A stretch of DNA of 64,000 bases from Promerops cafer. Its lineage: Eukaryota > Chordata > Aves > Passeriformes > Nectariniidae. Of this stretch, positions 32,601-47,600 are shown piece by piece. Below the pieces are notes generated by a model. The model was not told the DNA's origin. It saw only the letters and a list, made by a program, of their open reading frames with translations, and did no database searches. How positions within the stretch are numbered: the stretch's first letter is position 1; each line of letters begins with the position of its first letter. The stretch covers positions 391 to 64,390 of the forward strand of contig VZSE01011610.1 of the NCBI GenBank assembly GCA_013398275.1, given 5' to 3'. The translations under genes and the position numbers were made by a program.

Positions 32601-35600
32601 TAGGGATAAGAGTAGGCCTTAAAGAACAGGCCAGGAAAGCTGGGGCACCTGAGCCTAGGATAACACTGCCCCTTAAGGGGCACTTCACAGCAGCGACAGA
32701 TCTACAGCGAAACAGACACAGGTGGAGAAGGGATATGCCTGAGCACCAGCCAAGACTTCTCTCAGGCCATGCCAATGAGTCTGGGCTGGGTCCTGGGCTC
32801 CATGGTACCCAAGGGACCAGGGGGCCAGCTGGGCATCAGTGCCAGGATGGCAGAGGGAAAACAGAAAGATAAGAACAGGGACACTCGCTTCTACAAAGCG
32901 AGAAGCAAAAAGATGAAGAGAAGATGGTGCTACACAGAGAAGCGAGAGGAAGGGAATGAGATGAAACACAAGAAAGGAAAAGCTAACAAAATCCAGAGCT
33001 GCCCAGCAGCTCGCAGCCGTGTTCCTTCAAGTCACAGGGGAACTGCTGCAGTCACAATACAGCTGAGTGCTGACCCAGAAGGGCAGTGCTGACCTGCTGC
33101 GTGCAAAGGGAGAGCTCTGCTGCCTCCCATGCCCGTGTGGCACAGGGAGAAGGCCTCAGGGCAGCACAAGGCATGGCACAGGTGGTGCCAGCTGAAGCAG
33201 TTGCAAGGAGCCATGCAGCAGAGCAGTCACAGGTCCCAGTGTGCAGCCCAGCACTGTGGAGTTCTTCTGCTCTGCCTGCCCCTAGTTCAGCCTCCCCAGG
33301 AAGCACAAACAGATGCTCAGAGGTGCAAAATTAGCTTCTGCCATTTTGAGAAGTGATAGATACAAGACAGCAGATCCACAGCCCACTGTGCATGGGAAGC
33401 CCTGGTCAGTGGAAGGTCGTTGCTACTGTTTTTCAGCTTTCACACGAGCTCCCTCATTCCCAGAGGAGGTGGAAGAGGGCCTGGAAAATGTATGCAGTGC
33501 TGCTGAGGGGGACAGACCCCAGCAACTCAGAAATAGGGTTCTGTCGAAGGCCCAAGGGGCACAGGGAGCATGTAAGGGATATGTGCACATACGAATGAGG
33601 GAGCAGACCCAACCCAGACCCTGGGAGCAGGGTCTCAGTCCCCCCAAACCATCTGTCAAAAATAGGAGGAAGTTCTCCCATGAAGGCACTCGCAAGTTAG
33701 GTTGAAACAACTTGCAATTAGGAAAAAAAAGCCAGTCAGTAAAATCATCAACACTAGAGTAGGATTTGGTTTAAGCATAAACTGAATTGCTGGTTCTACA
33801 CTCAAGTCTTGTGTAAAAGGCCCAGGGAAGTGTCCCCAGGTCTTGAATTCTCCATCTCTGGAACACATTTTTCCATATACACTGTCTCCCTTTGGGCCAC
33901 CATCAACCCAAGGGGCGGATGTCACTGGGTAAGAAAAACGGTGAAGGAATACAAAAACTCACACTCATGCACTTGGGAGATTATATAAAACATCTGGTGT
34001 TTCCTTCAGAGATAGGGAATCTTTATTTGGCCCACGGTGGTAGGAAGAGAAGGGAGATAGATGGGAATAACTAAAATGGAATGATTTGAATGTGCAAATA
34101 CATCAGTGGCCAACCAGGGTGGGTCAGACAGGAACATACACGAGACACAGGTGGATTGCACTGATTGCCGTTTCCAAAGCAGCTCAAAAATAAAATAAAA
34201 CAAAAACAAACCAGCCCTGCACCAGTTCTATCGTACCATCACTAAGTACCAAAGCTCAGTCAGTGAGACAGGTTAGTGAACCGTTTCCGTGGCAGGCGGG
34301 CGAGCGCCAGTGCTCAGAAGGCATGCTGGGGTAGGACTCTCACACGCTCCTGTTCCCCACCTCCTATGGCGCCCTGTGTCTCCAGCCTGCTCAAACACTC
34401 CAAGCTTCTTCCAAGAGCTTCTTCCAGCTGTCCCCGGAGCTCGTGGACCCCTTCCAGCTCCACCTGCAGGGCGTGGTCTCTCGCAGCGCTGAGCGGACGC
34501 GCGGCACAGGAGGGAAGAGGGTTAGACCGGCTGCAGCCAGCGCACCCCACACCGGCCCCTCCCTCAGGGACACCGAGCCAGAAACAGCCCCAGCGGCTCC
34601 CCAGGCAGCTCAGCCACCTCCTGCCTCACCTTGAACCTCCCCAGAGCACAGCCACCCCCAAAAAAGGCCCCAGCCCGTGGTAGGGGCCTCAGAGTCACAG
34701 CTGTTCTGCAGTACTTTCCCAAGCACTCCACTTATGTGCTCCCTTGCTATCACGTAGCTCAAATATCCCAGAGGCTGCAGCCCTATGAAGGGCAGGGGAT
34801 TAAATCAGGGGACAGGCAACTGCCTGGATAAGCACCTAGAGGGATCCTTATCAACCCAACAGTTGGTTGAGAACTTGACAGGAGTCTCTGAAAGGTGGCC
34901 AAGTGTGGGTGGGAAACTGAGTTGTGAAAAGATAAGCCAAGGAACAGAGCTAGAAATCCCATGGCAATGGGGGGAGTTTAGGGAGCCATTAAAGCTGGCC
35001 ACTGCAGCCTCTTCAAGGGAAAAAGGCAGCTTAAAACTTGGACTCTCAAAGAAGCATTTGGCTGATCCTTTGCCTAGACTCCCTCTTCCCCCACTGAAAA
35101 CTCTCAGACTTGCAGAATGATCCCTGCTTCAGGGATTGCCCCACTGGACCAGCCACGCCTGCCCTGGCAGCAGAGAGGGCAGCACAGAGCCAAGGCAGCC
35201 TCACTTACCTGTCTGGGTATGTGTGAAACTTCACCAGGCTGCCATAGAGCTGCCTCTCTGCCTGGAGAGCCTCATTTAACCGATTCCTCTCAGCCACCAG
35301 CCCTTCCAGCATCAGTAACAACTGCTTGGAGAAAAAAGGTGTAGCTCTTAAACAGACACAGAAATCAAAGGAGGTATCTAGCTGTCCCTGACAAACTGGG
35401 GGTCCCCTTTCCTCTCCTGCTTGTGTCCAAGTTGGTCCATGTCATCCCTGGACTCCCAAAAGACTCTGCCCTTTGGGCAAGTGCTAAAGAGAACTGATCT
35501 TCTCCTTTGTATTCCCACAACCACACACACCCAGCTTCCAAGAACAAGCACATCCTGGCCTACCTAAAGGCTGAAAACAAAGCCTCATAACTGAGCGCCA

Positions 35601-38600
35601 GCAGAAATACAAACACATCCAAGCTTGCCCCACTGGCACACTACCTGCTGCCTTCGGTTTCCAGTAGCGTCCTGTCCTTGGGACTCTGCTGCGGCCACTT
35701 TCTCCCGAAGCACCAGCACTTCTTGCGTCAGCCTTTCCATGGCTGGAATTTCTTCAGGATCTACCAGCTGCATCTGCAGATCCTGAAACCCAACAAACCG
35801 CAGGAGACCTCAATGAGGAAGGGATCAGTAACAAAGACAGCTGGACCTTTGCAAGCCTCCCCGGAATGCAACTGCCAGAAGTTTCCACTGTTTGGAAAGA
35901 TCCAGGTCTTCTAAGGAAAAAAATGCTGAAGCACCAAGAGTGGATTAGGCACAGACCATAGTGCTCAGTAAGACCCAAGAAGGGTACATTCTGATTAAAG
36001 GACTTGAAGGAGGGTGTTTGGTACAGAAAGAGCAAAACACCAAATAAGAACAGTCTGGGGGTTTGGGGCCTTTGCCTTCTGGCCAAAGGAACCCAGAGAG
36101 CTGTAGGCAAACCAGCAGCAGTAGCATCCACAGCCAGCCAGCCACACTGCTCTGAGGATGTGGGGGACAAAGAGACTCCTCTGCAGCCGTCCCAGGTGGA
36201 ACTCACCCAGCCTAGCACAGCATCTTACCTTGATGAGGTCCTCCTTCATCTGGATGGTTCTGGTCAAGGATTCAATATCCGAGGCCTGCACCTGCAGCTC
36301 CTCCTCCTGTGTGGCCACAACAGACTGGAGAGCAGTGAGCTCCCGCTGTAGAGGGAGGAGAAGCCCATCAGAGACTTCTGAAAGCCAACACCCCCCTGCA
36401 GGATGCTGCCCATTCCTCTCACTGGGGGTACCCTCACAAGAGTAGAGTCCAAAACCTCCAGTGATGGGCAGCCCTAAGGTCTCCCAAAAGCAAAGGAGAC
36501 CAGCACAGGCTCCATCACAAGCTCACCCTGCTTTCCCTTTCCTTCTTCGCCATTAGCTCCAGCTCCTCTTTGGCATTGACAAGATCCTTCTCCAGTTCTG
36601 CTGCTGACATGGTAACTGCAAAGACAACTTGGTTACTGCAGGAACACCATGTGCCAGTTCAGACCTCAGGATCACACACAATCCCTTTCTTTCAAGGCAG
36701 GGCCCTGATGCTTGTGCTCCCTATTACTCTGTTTCTTAGTAAATGCTCTTCTTCCCTGCTTGATCTTTCAACAGCAGCCGAAAGCAACAGCAACATCACA
36801 GGCCTGCTGTCCTACCCTTGGCAAAGTTCAGTGTCCTGGTCCCAAGGCAAAACCCAAAACAGTTACACTTGTCTCAGCTCAGCCTGAAACAAAGTCTCCA
36901 GTGGACAGCATCAGATCCTGAGTAGAAACACCTCACCTCAAACCCAACAGCAGCCTTTCTCTTTCCCTTACTCCCATCCTCAGACATCACCCAGAAGAGA
37001 GGCAGAGCTTTATTTCAAAATTCTCTTGTTCAGAGTTCTCTACTCTTCCACAGTTTTATGTAATCATGTTTGCCGCACAGCAGAAAGCCCTGGTCATATT
37101 TGGGGACCTCAAAAGAAGCTGTCCCACACTCACCTCCCTCTGTCCTGCAGCTGCTGTCCTCCTGTGGGGATCCAGAAATGACTGTAGCTCCACAAGCTCT
37201 TTGCAGTATCTCCTGAAAACATAAAAGTCTGCAGGTTTGCATTTTCATGGGGAACACATAGGTTCCCCAGAATTCCAGGACCGCAGCAAAGCTGTTGGCT
37301 GTTCTGTTGACACCTCTAAAATGTGAAAAAACAATGAAGGGGATATAGCCCAGAACAAGTGAATTGCACCCAGAAGTTGTATGTGTGGGGAAGAGGGCAC
37401 TGGCCTTGTTTTATTTGGCACTGGGAAGCTGCTGGCAGCAAGTGTCTTCACAGTAAAGATTAAACTGGTTTCACTCAATTGCAGCAAGACCATCTTTCAG
37501 CTGAGACTCATCTTTATCTCAGATGTGGCCCAAAGAGACCAGCAGGAAGGAAAACACATCCCTGGAAGTCTCTAGAGCTGGGAATAGAAACCTGTTTACA
37601 GCTGCTTAAAAACATTCAACATGTCAACTCACCAATAAACCATTAACAGCTGCTCAAATAGGAGCCATGGCATATGCAGGCTTGGAGCTTTGTTCAGCCT
37701 CAAAGGGAGTTTTAGCAAAGCTGCTTTAAAAATACCAACTTCAATTGTGGAAGAGACAGCAAACAGCCAGCAGGCTCTGCCAAGAATGAGCGGAACCTAA
37801 ATTTAGCTCTCTTGTCCCCTCCAGAATGTGACAATGTCAAGGAGGGGATTACAATACAGCAAGGCAACCCAGTCCAAGGAAGGAGTGGGTCAATGCTGGA
37901 AGGTCAAAGAGTAGATGTCTTTCATACTCTCACGTGCCCCAGGAATTCAATTACTGCTCCATCAAAACAAAAAGAGACACTGAGTGACAAAGGCTGGTGA
38001 AATCAAGATCAGAACATTCAGGCAGCATTCCTGCTCCCCAGTTTCTTCTCCTCCTATAGGAAGTCTTTTCGGTAATCCCACTTTCATTTCTATCATTCTC
38101 TGTGGTGCTCTTCTCTCTCCTATTTCCTTCTGTGTCTATCAGTTCCTTCTGAAGCCCCAAGGCTACAGGCAGAGAAACACAGTGCATAATTCTTACTTGT
38201 ATGGATTGTTTGTCCTGCTTCAGTGGCCTGGCACCAGCTGACTGGGTCCCAACAGGGTCCTTCCCCAACATGTGCTGGCGCAGCAGTTGTAGCTCACAGC
38301 TCCTTTCAGCCAAAGCCTGTGCCATCTTCTCTGCAGCTACCTGATTGAGGGGGAAAATTAGGGGTAGGATCCTGGTCCCTCTTCTTCCTTAGAGACTAAG
38401 GGAAACCATCTCAATGTTTATCTGTCACTGGAGACTCAAAGTGCTCTGCAAACCAGCCTGGCAGTTACTGCTCCTGGCCACTCACACCCATGCCAGTGCA
38501 GCCCTCTCATCTCTGCTCACCAGCCTCTCACATACAGAGGAAAAAACTCCTCTGTTCCTCTCAGCCCACTCAGTGGCTTCTCTTTGCTTAACAAAAGTCA

Positions 38601-41600
38601 GGGCCACCCACCTCAGCCTCCCACTGTGGCACTGCACAGAACTCACTCTGCTCTGCTGCTCCTTGGTGCCTAGAGCCTGCAGCAGCTCACGAATTTCAGC
38701 ATCATGCTCCATGGTTTGACGGTTCCAGTCACTGAGGAGATCCTGCAGCATCTTCTCCTTGTGCTGGAGACGCAGGCACAGCTCCTCTGCTACCTCACTC
38801 TGCCCGGGACCCAGCTTGCACAGCAAAGTTGCTGTAAGTTCCTGAGTAAGGTGGAGGAGAGAGACTGGAAGTTGTTCAAGGACTCTCCAGCCTGGGTGTA
38901 GTTGAGGGAGCAGCATCAGCAGGCACAGGTATGTTCAAGTGCCAAAAGCAGCCAGGCTCCAAATGCTGAGCACAGCTTCAGATGAGGCAGGCAGCAGCCT
39001 CTGGTTTGGGATCACTCTCTCTATTGACAAACTGGCTGAAGGCTCAGGAAGCCAAGCTAAGGCCTTACCTCCACTTCCTTGTTCCTGTCATGCAGGCAGG
39101 TCTGCAGCTGTTGGATGATCCCCTCCTGCTCCTTCTGCCTGCTGCCAGATTTGGCCTCAATCTCCTCTTTGAGCCATCGGAGGTTTTGGCAGGTTGCTGA
39201 GACCTGCTCCAGTTCCAGGGTTTTGGCTTTCAGGAGGCTCTCCAGGCTCTGAATACCACAACAGAAGCAGCTCAAGCAGGGACAGAAACTTAATCCCAAA
39301 TTAAGCAAAACTGGAAATACCAGTCTCTACTGCTAGCAGAGTCACACAAATTCACCCGTCTGTTCCAGGTGTCCTCTATGCCCAGCCCAGAAACAAGAGT
39401 GACCCAGGAACTTGCCCCACACATAAGGCCAGAGGAAGGCAAACACCTGCAGACACTGTTCCCAGAGCAGTCACAGGAAGGTCTGTCTAACACCACGTCC
39501 CCACAGCCATGCTGGACTGTGCAGGCCCAGGTGCCAGCACTCACGTGAATGGTGGCCTCGTTGCTGGAGAGGACACTGCGCAGCCTCTCCAGGTCACTGC
39601 CGCGCTCCCGCATGGACAGACGGAGCTGTTGCAGCTCTTGCTCCTTCTTCTCCAGGGCACAGAACTTCTCATCTACTGCTCGCTGTGTGACAGAGGGCAT
39701 CATTCAGAATGAGGTGATGGGGCTCTGCAGCCAACACTCCCGGTATGTTGGACTTCAGCTCCCCCTGCCAGTCCCCCTTTGAGAGGGGACTCCTCTCAAA
39801 GGATGAGCCATGAAGAGCATGCAGAAGATATGGTCACCCCTAGGGTCAGCCTGGGGCTGATGGTAAACCAAAGGCTGAGCCTCAGGGACAACTGAAACAT
39901 TGCCTACAATATGTGCTCACCTCCAGAGCGGCATCCCTGTCACTGACACGCTGCTGCAGTTTCTCCAACATAGCATTCATGGCTGCAGGGCTCTTCTCCA
40001 CGCTTTGCTGGCATTGCAGAAGCTCCCTGGACTCCTAGAGATCACACACACCACCCCCTAGTACAACTGACAGTACAGAAACCTCCCCCACCCCCAAGAG
40101 CAGCACAGAAGAATCAGGGATAACTACCTCCACCCGATGCTTGCTCTAGCCTTCACATTACAGGCTGGTAGTCCCAGCACCTGAGGCTGGCTGACTAGCA
40201 CCTGCCAGGGCTCACCAGGCATTGATTGCTGTGGGCTGAGGTATGTGGGTACCTGTGCCTTATTCCTCACCTTGGAGGCCCAGAAGCCTCTCCTTTCCTT
40301 TCTTCAAAGGGCATGCATGAAAGCTACAGACAGACTTTTGCATGGCCAAAACAAAAGGAGGATCAAGGACTCCATTTAATTATGCTCAACTCAGATCTTT
40401 CTGCATCTTACCTGCAGAAGCTGCTCCTTGTGAGCCAGCTGCTGAGTCAAACGCTGAACTCTCTGCTCCTGGGCCTGCAGCTCACGGCTTTTCTCCCACT
40501 CCAAAGTCTGGAGCTGCTGAGCCTTGTCCTGCAGCTCTGCCTGCAGCTGTTGTACCACAGCACGCAGCTCCTGCAAGGAAAAAGCACATACCTTGGAATT
40601 CAGTCCTCAACACAACCATAAACAGTGGGCCAGTCTGAGGTAGGGCTGTGGGAACAGCTATCCGCAATGCTACAACCTTCACATCTCAAAACACACTGCC
40701 ATGATGTTTGAATTTACTTCATTGCCCAGGGTATCCATCCATTTAAACCCCTTGCCCTAGCCACAGGCTAGAGTAAATCACAGCTAAGCTGTGCAGCAAG
40801 GGACATGAACGTCACAGAAAGAGATGGGACATTTGCACCAGCCAATGATGTACAAGTGACAACATACCCACTATCACGGGTCTTTGCTGATTCTTAACCC
40901 TCAGCTATGACACTAAGGAGGCTGGAGAATTTTCCCTGCCATGTGTGACAAGGGGTTAGGCAAGTGTGCCCAGTCTGCTGTCAGCAGAAATGATGAACGA
41001 GAGCAGAGTATTGACTACATCAGTGCTTCTTAGTCGCGCAAACCTAGAAACTTCCAGGCTAAGTGCCTGTCATACCTGATTGTGTTTCCAGGTTGCCTCT
41101 TTCTGCTGCTCTTCCTCATGGACCATAGTCTCCAGGAGCTGGGTTGCTCTCTTGGCTTCAGCCAGCTGATGCTCCTTCTGGCGCTGAGCTCTCTTCAGTT
41201 TCTGCACCTCCAGTTTGGTGCAGAAAAGTGTGTTCTGAAGATCGAGTGGTGACATTTGCTGCTCCTGGGGTGACAGTGGGCTCTCTGACACCTACCAAAA
41301 AGCAGGGTTCAGAGAAACTCAGAGATTGTCTTCACGTGAGGAATTTAAAAACCAGGATCCCTGCAGAATGAAACCTGATGCATTGAGGCTTTCCAGAACA
41401 TACCTGCAGCTGTCCCAGATGGTTTCTGTGTAACATGTCCCGCAGCTTGGCCATGGTCTCATTCTGCCCTTCGATGATGTGGTACAGCTCCTCTGTCTGA
41501 GTCCAAGCACAGGAAGCTTACTCAGTGGCAAACCAAGCACAAACTCTCCCATCCCAAGCCTCCAGCCTGGATTATGACACCTCAGCACCACATGAAAGAG

Positions 41601-44600
41601 GCTTTGCAAGAAATAATTTACTGAGATGCAGGATGCCAAGCAGCGGCTCAAGCACTCCTTTTCAGCCACTGCCACAGGGCTAGAGCACAGTTCCCTGTTT
41701 TTGTGAGCACCACCCTGCCCACCCTAAACTATTACCTTACTCTCTTTGCTCTTCAGGGCCTCGTTCAGACTCTGGATTGTACGATCTTGCCTTTGTGATG
41801 TTTCTTGAACAGATTTTAATTCGAAATTCAATTCATTCAGCTTTTCCTGTAACAACTGAAGACAGAAATAGGTTGTGTTTACCTAATCCTGCTTAATGCT
41901 CTATGTAAACACCCTTAAGACTCCCTCCACTCGTTACTCCATACGGCCCTGGTGTATGGAGTACACACACGTTGACCACATCGAGATCAACGTGGCTCCC
42001 TCTAGAGTCTGTAAACACCGTTGGAGCTGGGTGGAGACCAGTGAGTAAACACAAAGGCCCTTCCCAGGACTCATTGCAGTGCTTCTGCTCCCTCAGGTGC
42101 AGGGCAGAGGTTTCAGGCTTGAGTTCACAGATCATAGTGCCTCACACATACTCCACGAGAGTCTCACTCAGGCTGCCCTGCAGCCCTCCCAGTTTCCATC
42201 ATTTGTTTCTGTTTCCTCAAAAGGAAAGGGGCTGCTTCAGCCCAAAATCCTCCCAAAAATCTGAAAGAAAAATATCAGCATGAAGAAGCTACACATCCAC
42301 TGATTAAATCTAATCTTAATTCAGCATTAAGTTCTGGCTTCAGCACAAAAGAGCCTGGCCACTGCCAGCATGCCAACAGCACAGCTGCAAAGCAAAGGGG
42401 AACCTCTCACCAGTCTCCATGGCTGGTTTACAACCTGAGAAACCTTTGCCTTTGACACTCTCACCCTAAAGAGAACACCACCCACTCAAACAGTTTCAGG
42501 ACAGTTTGCTGCTTTCACCATAAAGCTCATGACACAGAAGATGTTGTGCAGTTAAACAAGTGCTTATTAGCATTTTTAAACATGCTGCCTGTTGGCATTC
42601 TCAAAGTTGGATGATACACCTCTTCCTATGAACTTACTCAGGACTCAACTTCTGGAGCTGGAGCGAGTGCTGCCACATAATTTCCTCCTATTGTTCATTT
42701 GTTTACACACCTGTCCTGTTATCTCTTCTCTGAGACACTCCCCCTAACCTGTTTAAACACTTCTAACTGCATTTACTGGGCCTTGGGTCTCTATTTCCAT
42801 CAAGCTTTGCACTCCAGGCAGCCACAGCACCTTATGGCCACCCCCAGATTTAAATAAATATTCCATCCTGATTTTCTTTTTCCACGTTTAACCTGTTTTT
42901 CCAGAAGATATAATTTACCTTAGTGTTCAAGAGCATAATTAAGAACATATACCCTTCTCAACATGTGTTAATATTGATCTGCCTCAAAAGAACTCAGACA
43001 GATGTTTCTTTCCCAAGTATTTAAACAGAAATGAAACCAGAACTCCCTCTCTCCTACACCAGGCTCAGCCCATGCAAATCTATGAGACTGGGAAACAGCC
43101 TTGTGCATCTCTCCCTCACGACCACCTCCTGAAAGGCTCACCAGGCAAGTGGAAAGTTCCTTCAAAATGATTTGCAAAATAAGATATGGAAAATTTATGC
43201 AGCCCAGCAGCAGAAAAAAAAAAAGCAAATGCTTTTAATTGACGCTGACAGACAACAGCACTGAGAATCACACACCCTTGCTGGGAGAGAGATGCAGGTA
43301 CCTGCCTCCAGCCAGGCCAGGAGGCACCCTCTGACACTAACCACATCAGACTCACTAGCACTGGATGTGCTCTTCGTGAAGAAATACCTTGTTGGCAGCT
43401 TCAAAATGCTGGATTTTGCCCTGCAGCTCTGCTGCACGCACATCGGACACGTGCTCCCCTGCTGCAGCGTTACCTGGAGCTGGCTGCTGATGTTCATTCT
43501 GCAAATTCTGAAAGGAGAAAAACAGTAAAAAATGAGAGAAGGGCTCAATTCTTGCACTGGCTTCTTCTCTTCAGCTGTTGGCCATCACAGACCCTGTAGC
43601 ATGGGTTTACACACGCCCCATGTGCTTTTCTAACTGGCTCTGAGGCATCATTCTGCCCATGTCTCCCTTCACCTGGGTGGCAGGCTGGCACCTGGCAGCT
43701 CTCTGCCTCATCTGCCACAAGTGCCCTGGTGCCCCAAGGCTCTGATTGGGCTCCCTGTCTCTCCTCACTGCTGCACCACGAGCCCAGCAGCTTGTCTAGC
43801 TCTAACCACTCACTGTCTGTGGGCTAATGATGATCTCCCCACACCCAAGCCATATCCCTGAAACCTGCTCTCCTTCCTATGTGCCCTGCTGGCATTTTAA
43901 AAAGGCTTCAAAACCCGCACTGAAATGGTTCCTGTGTTCTGCTGAGCTTCCGTGTCTTTATCAAGCTTACAACCTCCAATCCTTCCCACCAGCTCCCTCC
44001 TGCCACAACCTGGCAGTCACCCCCTGCTCTGAACCCCTCCACTTGTGATTTTCTGGGCTCTCCTTCACCACGCCCCATGCTCCAGCACCCACACCATGTA
44101 CAATTCCTTGCAGCTCCTCAAACAGGAGCAAATTCAGTGCAACAGCTGAGATTGTTTTTCATGACACATACCCATTTATTGGGAATGTAAACAGCCTGCT
44201 TTGCAACACGTGGCTGGCTGAGCACAACACTAATCCCTTGTTATCCCTCCTTACAATTTTGCTGTCTCCCGCCCAGTGAGTTAACTCCTTAGGGCAGCAC
44301 ACCATCCCAGCCACCCTCTTTAGCTCTCTCAGTATTCCTGAATGTTATCAGTGACACAAGACTGACTGCACTGGTTCCTGCTCTAGGTGAGAGCCCTGGA
44401 AAGGGCTGCAGGGATGCAGTGCAGAGGCTGTGGAAACGTGGCAGGGCTTTTTGGAGCACACACACGAGCACCAGCTCCAGGCAGTGCAGCACAGTCAGTT
44501 CCAATTAGCCCTGTCAGGCTGAATCCTCATCCTCAGCGGCCACAGAAACGCTGTCTGTGGGGAAGCCATGCAGCACAGGGGAGCTCCCTCAGATCTGTGC

Positions 44601-47600
44601 ACTGCCTCTCACAGACAGAAGTAACACTTCCCTTTACCCTGATGTTTCGTTAGGATTTCAGTGAAAATTTACAGTCATGGTGATTACAAATTTTCTCTGC
44701 CAGAAGGCTTTGGATGAGACAGGGAGAGCTGCTGGAATCTGTCACAGCAGCTACTTAGAAATAAGGTTGATTAAAACAGAGGGGAAAAAAAGGAAAACAT
44801 ATTTCCTCAATTTTCACATTAAAAAAAAAAAAAAAAAGGCAGGAAACCTGGAATGAGCTAAGAGCAGGGAGGGGAAAGGTAGAGCCACCTCCAGAGTCCA
44901 AAGTTCCAAAGCCCAAGCTGCCTCCCTCATGCCTCCCTGCAGCCATGTTGACTTCTCCAACATCAGCATTTTACTGCCAGTCTCTCCTCAGCACAGCCCC
45001 AGCACACACTGACTCCAACAGAACACTTCTTTAAAAAACAATAATCACAGCACTCTCTGAGCCTGCCCAGCACCGTGGGGAAGTGCCTGGCTGTCAGGAG
45101 GGCATCGCAGGCAGCTGCTGGAGCGTCTCACAAAGGCTCTGTTTGCTGCCACTTCCCTGGGGCTGTGGTGGGGAAGGGGAGGAATTGTTGGTTCAAGAAA
45201 ACCCTCGGGGAGACGGTACCTACAAGATCACATGCCCTGATACCAGAATACTCCATAAATTTAAAGAACTGCAAAAGCAGTAAGAGAACTGTGGTCCTAT
45301 ATATTCTAGTTATTCCTTTCACATTTATGCACAGGAATTGCTGGACAGCAGCAGCACCTGACTTATAGGAAGGGTGTTGCTTTTACAAACCGAAAGAAAA
45401 CTCATTTGTGCAGGAGCTATTCAGCCTCCTAGCTGCATCTGCCTTCCCATTTTTGCTCTTAAAGCCATCCGAAGGATTAAGCCCTTCCCCCTTCAGACAG
45501 ACCCTGCGCTGAAGAGCTGCTGCTGTCACAGCAAGAACACAGCAAGCAGTAAAAAATCCCTCAGGATAAATTCCTGGCAGGGCTGATCAGATGGCAGAGG
45601 CTGGAGAAACTCCTCAAAACACAGTTCCTAGAAGAGGATGGCCATGTGTGACAAAAAGCCAACCTGTAAACATGCCACGCTGCTCAGAGAAAGCCCATTT
45701 TTATCCTGCAAACACACCCCAGCAGTGAAAATCATCAGCAAACGACACGATGCCCTGGTTCACATCCTCAGCCGCCAGGGCTATGTCTTTGTGCTCCAGA
45801 TAAAAACTAGTTTTCCTACGTTCCTCCCTAGCATCGTTTCTCGAGCAGGCTTTTATGGAAAAAAGCACACAGCTCCGGGAAACGCCCGAGCAGATGGGGC
45901 AGTGAGCCGCTGGCTAAAGAGGAAAAGCAATTCAGCCCTGCCACAGTTGCCATAGTAATAAACGAGCATTTTCCTAATCCCCCAGGCTACCTGCAGCATT
46001 AGGCAGCACTAAGGCTGCTAATGGGAATGCAATTAGGCTGACACGGATATTCCTGAATTGAAGCTGACTGAGGCCTTCTACGCATTACTGAAAGTGGTAA
46101 AGAAGTTACAAGTTCAGCTTTTTGACTGCATACTAAAGAACATTTCATTAAAGCCAGCGAAACAGAAGCAACCTGGAGCTAGGACCACTATCAAGACAGA
46201 TAACAGCATCCCGAAAGCAGGAGCTTTCATCCCGTCTCAGCAACACCTGCCACTAATTGATAGATCTTTTCAAAGGATCAGAAAATAAACCAATTATCTG
46301 GAATACCAACACTAAAGTCATCCTCTGGCACAAATCCACCTGCAAGGAAAACACCTTTTCCTCAGGGCACGCACCACAGATGCCTGGGTGGCCCTGCACG
46401 TTCGGCAGGTTGGAGGCCTGACCTGCAGAGGCAGAGCTGGAGGCAGGCGTTCCTCACACTCCAACCATTACTCAGGCACAAAGAAAACACATCTGCTGGA
46501 AAACACATGCCCAGAAGCTTAAAATACTCCCTTTGGTTGTGGATAAAAGCCACACCGACTTTAAGCTTAAAGATGAAGTGAAACTGGTGTTTTCTTAGCA
46601 AGAAAATTACAAAGAGCTTAGACCCACCTAGCAGGCTGCATTGTCAGGGAAGGCTGATGGGGAGGGGGGAAGGTTCATTTCCCAGAACACCGGGAGGAAA
46701 CAGGAGACAAGAGAATGACTGAGGAGAGAGGCAGCACACCTAAAAAGGACCGAGTTGCCTATTCTTAGCCCCCTGTTCAGCCACACGTGGCTGTCTGCAT
46801 TATCTCAGCACAGAAGAATCCCCAGTGGGCTCAGCACTGGACCACGAGGACAATGCTCAATGGAAGGGCGGCACTGTGACCTCTACCTGTACCCGCAGCG
46901 GCATATAATCCTCATAGAGGTCATCCCACAGCTCCTGCAGTTCAGAAATTTCCAGGGGAAGGCCCAAAGGAGCTCTAGAAAACGATTTTCTGTCTGTGCT
47001 CAGGAAGGCAGAACTAGCAAATGCTAAGCCAGCAGAAGCACTGCCATCTGCCAAGTCACGGCTGAGCTTGGGAGGGGGCAAGCTGGACTTCACAGGAATA
47101 GGTAGTCGGCTGCCTCGGGGACTCTGAAGTGGTTTGTAGTCCAAAGTCTTGATCAAATTGAGGGCCAGCTCCAGCCTGTTACCGCTCAGTGAAGAGCTTG
47201 GGGTCATGCGATCATCCGAGAAATCGTCACATTTCCCATTCCCTTTCACCCCCTTATCTGCATCTTCATCTTTCTGCTGCGGAGGGCTGGCCTCCACGGT
47301 GGTGTCCAGAGACTCAACAGAGGATGCAGGTGTGCCTTCCTCCATGCTGTCCCCATCCACAGCCACCCTGGAGCTGGTGGATTCGGCCACATCACACACA
47401 GATGACTCCTCGTTGCCAATGCTGGCTGACCAGCGGCTAGACAGCCCGCAGGAGATGCTCCTGGCCACCTTTCGGGGCACTTTGCAGATGGCTTCATAGT
47501 CGGCGTCGGCCACACGCAGGGCAGCACAGCCCCGGCAGCGCCGCGGGCGGCTCCCTGCTCCCTCAGAGCCGTGGCAGCTGTGCGGCTCCAGGCCATGCTC

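Noticed and set aside
44819..44838. A run of 18 adenines as the tail of a processed pseudogene
   Set aside because: No gene-like sequence or target duplication lies upstream on either strand.
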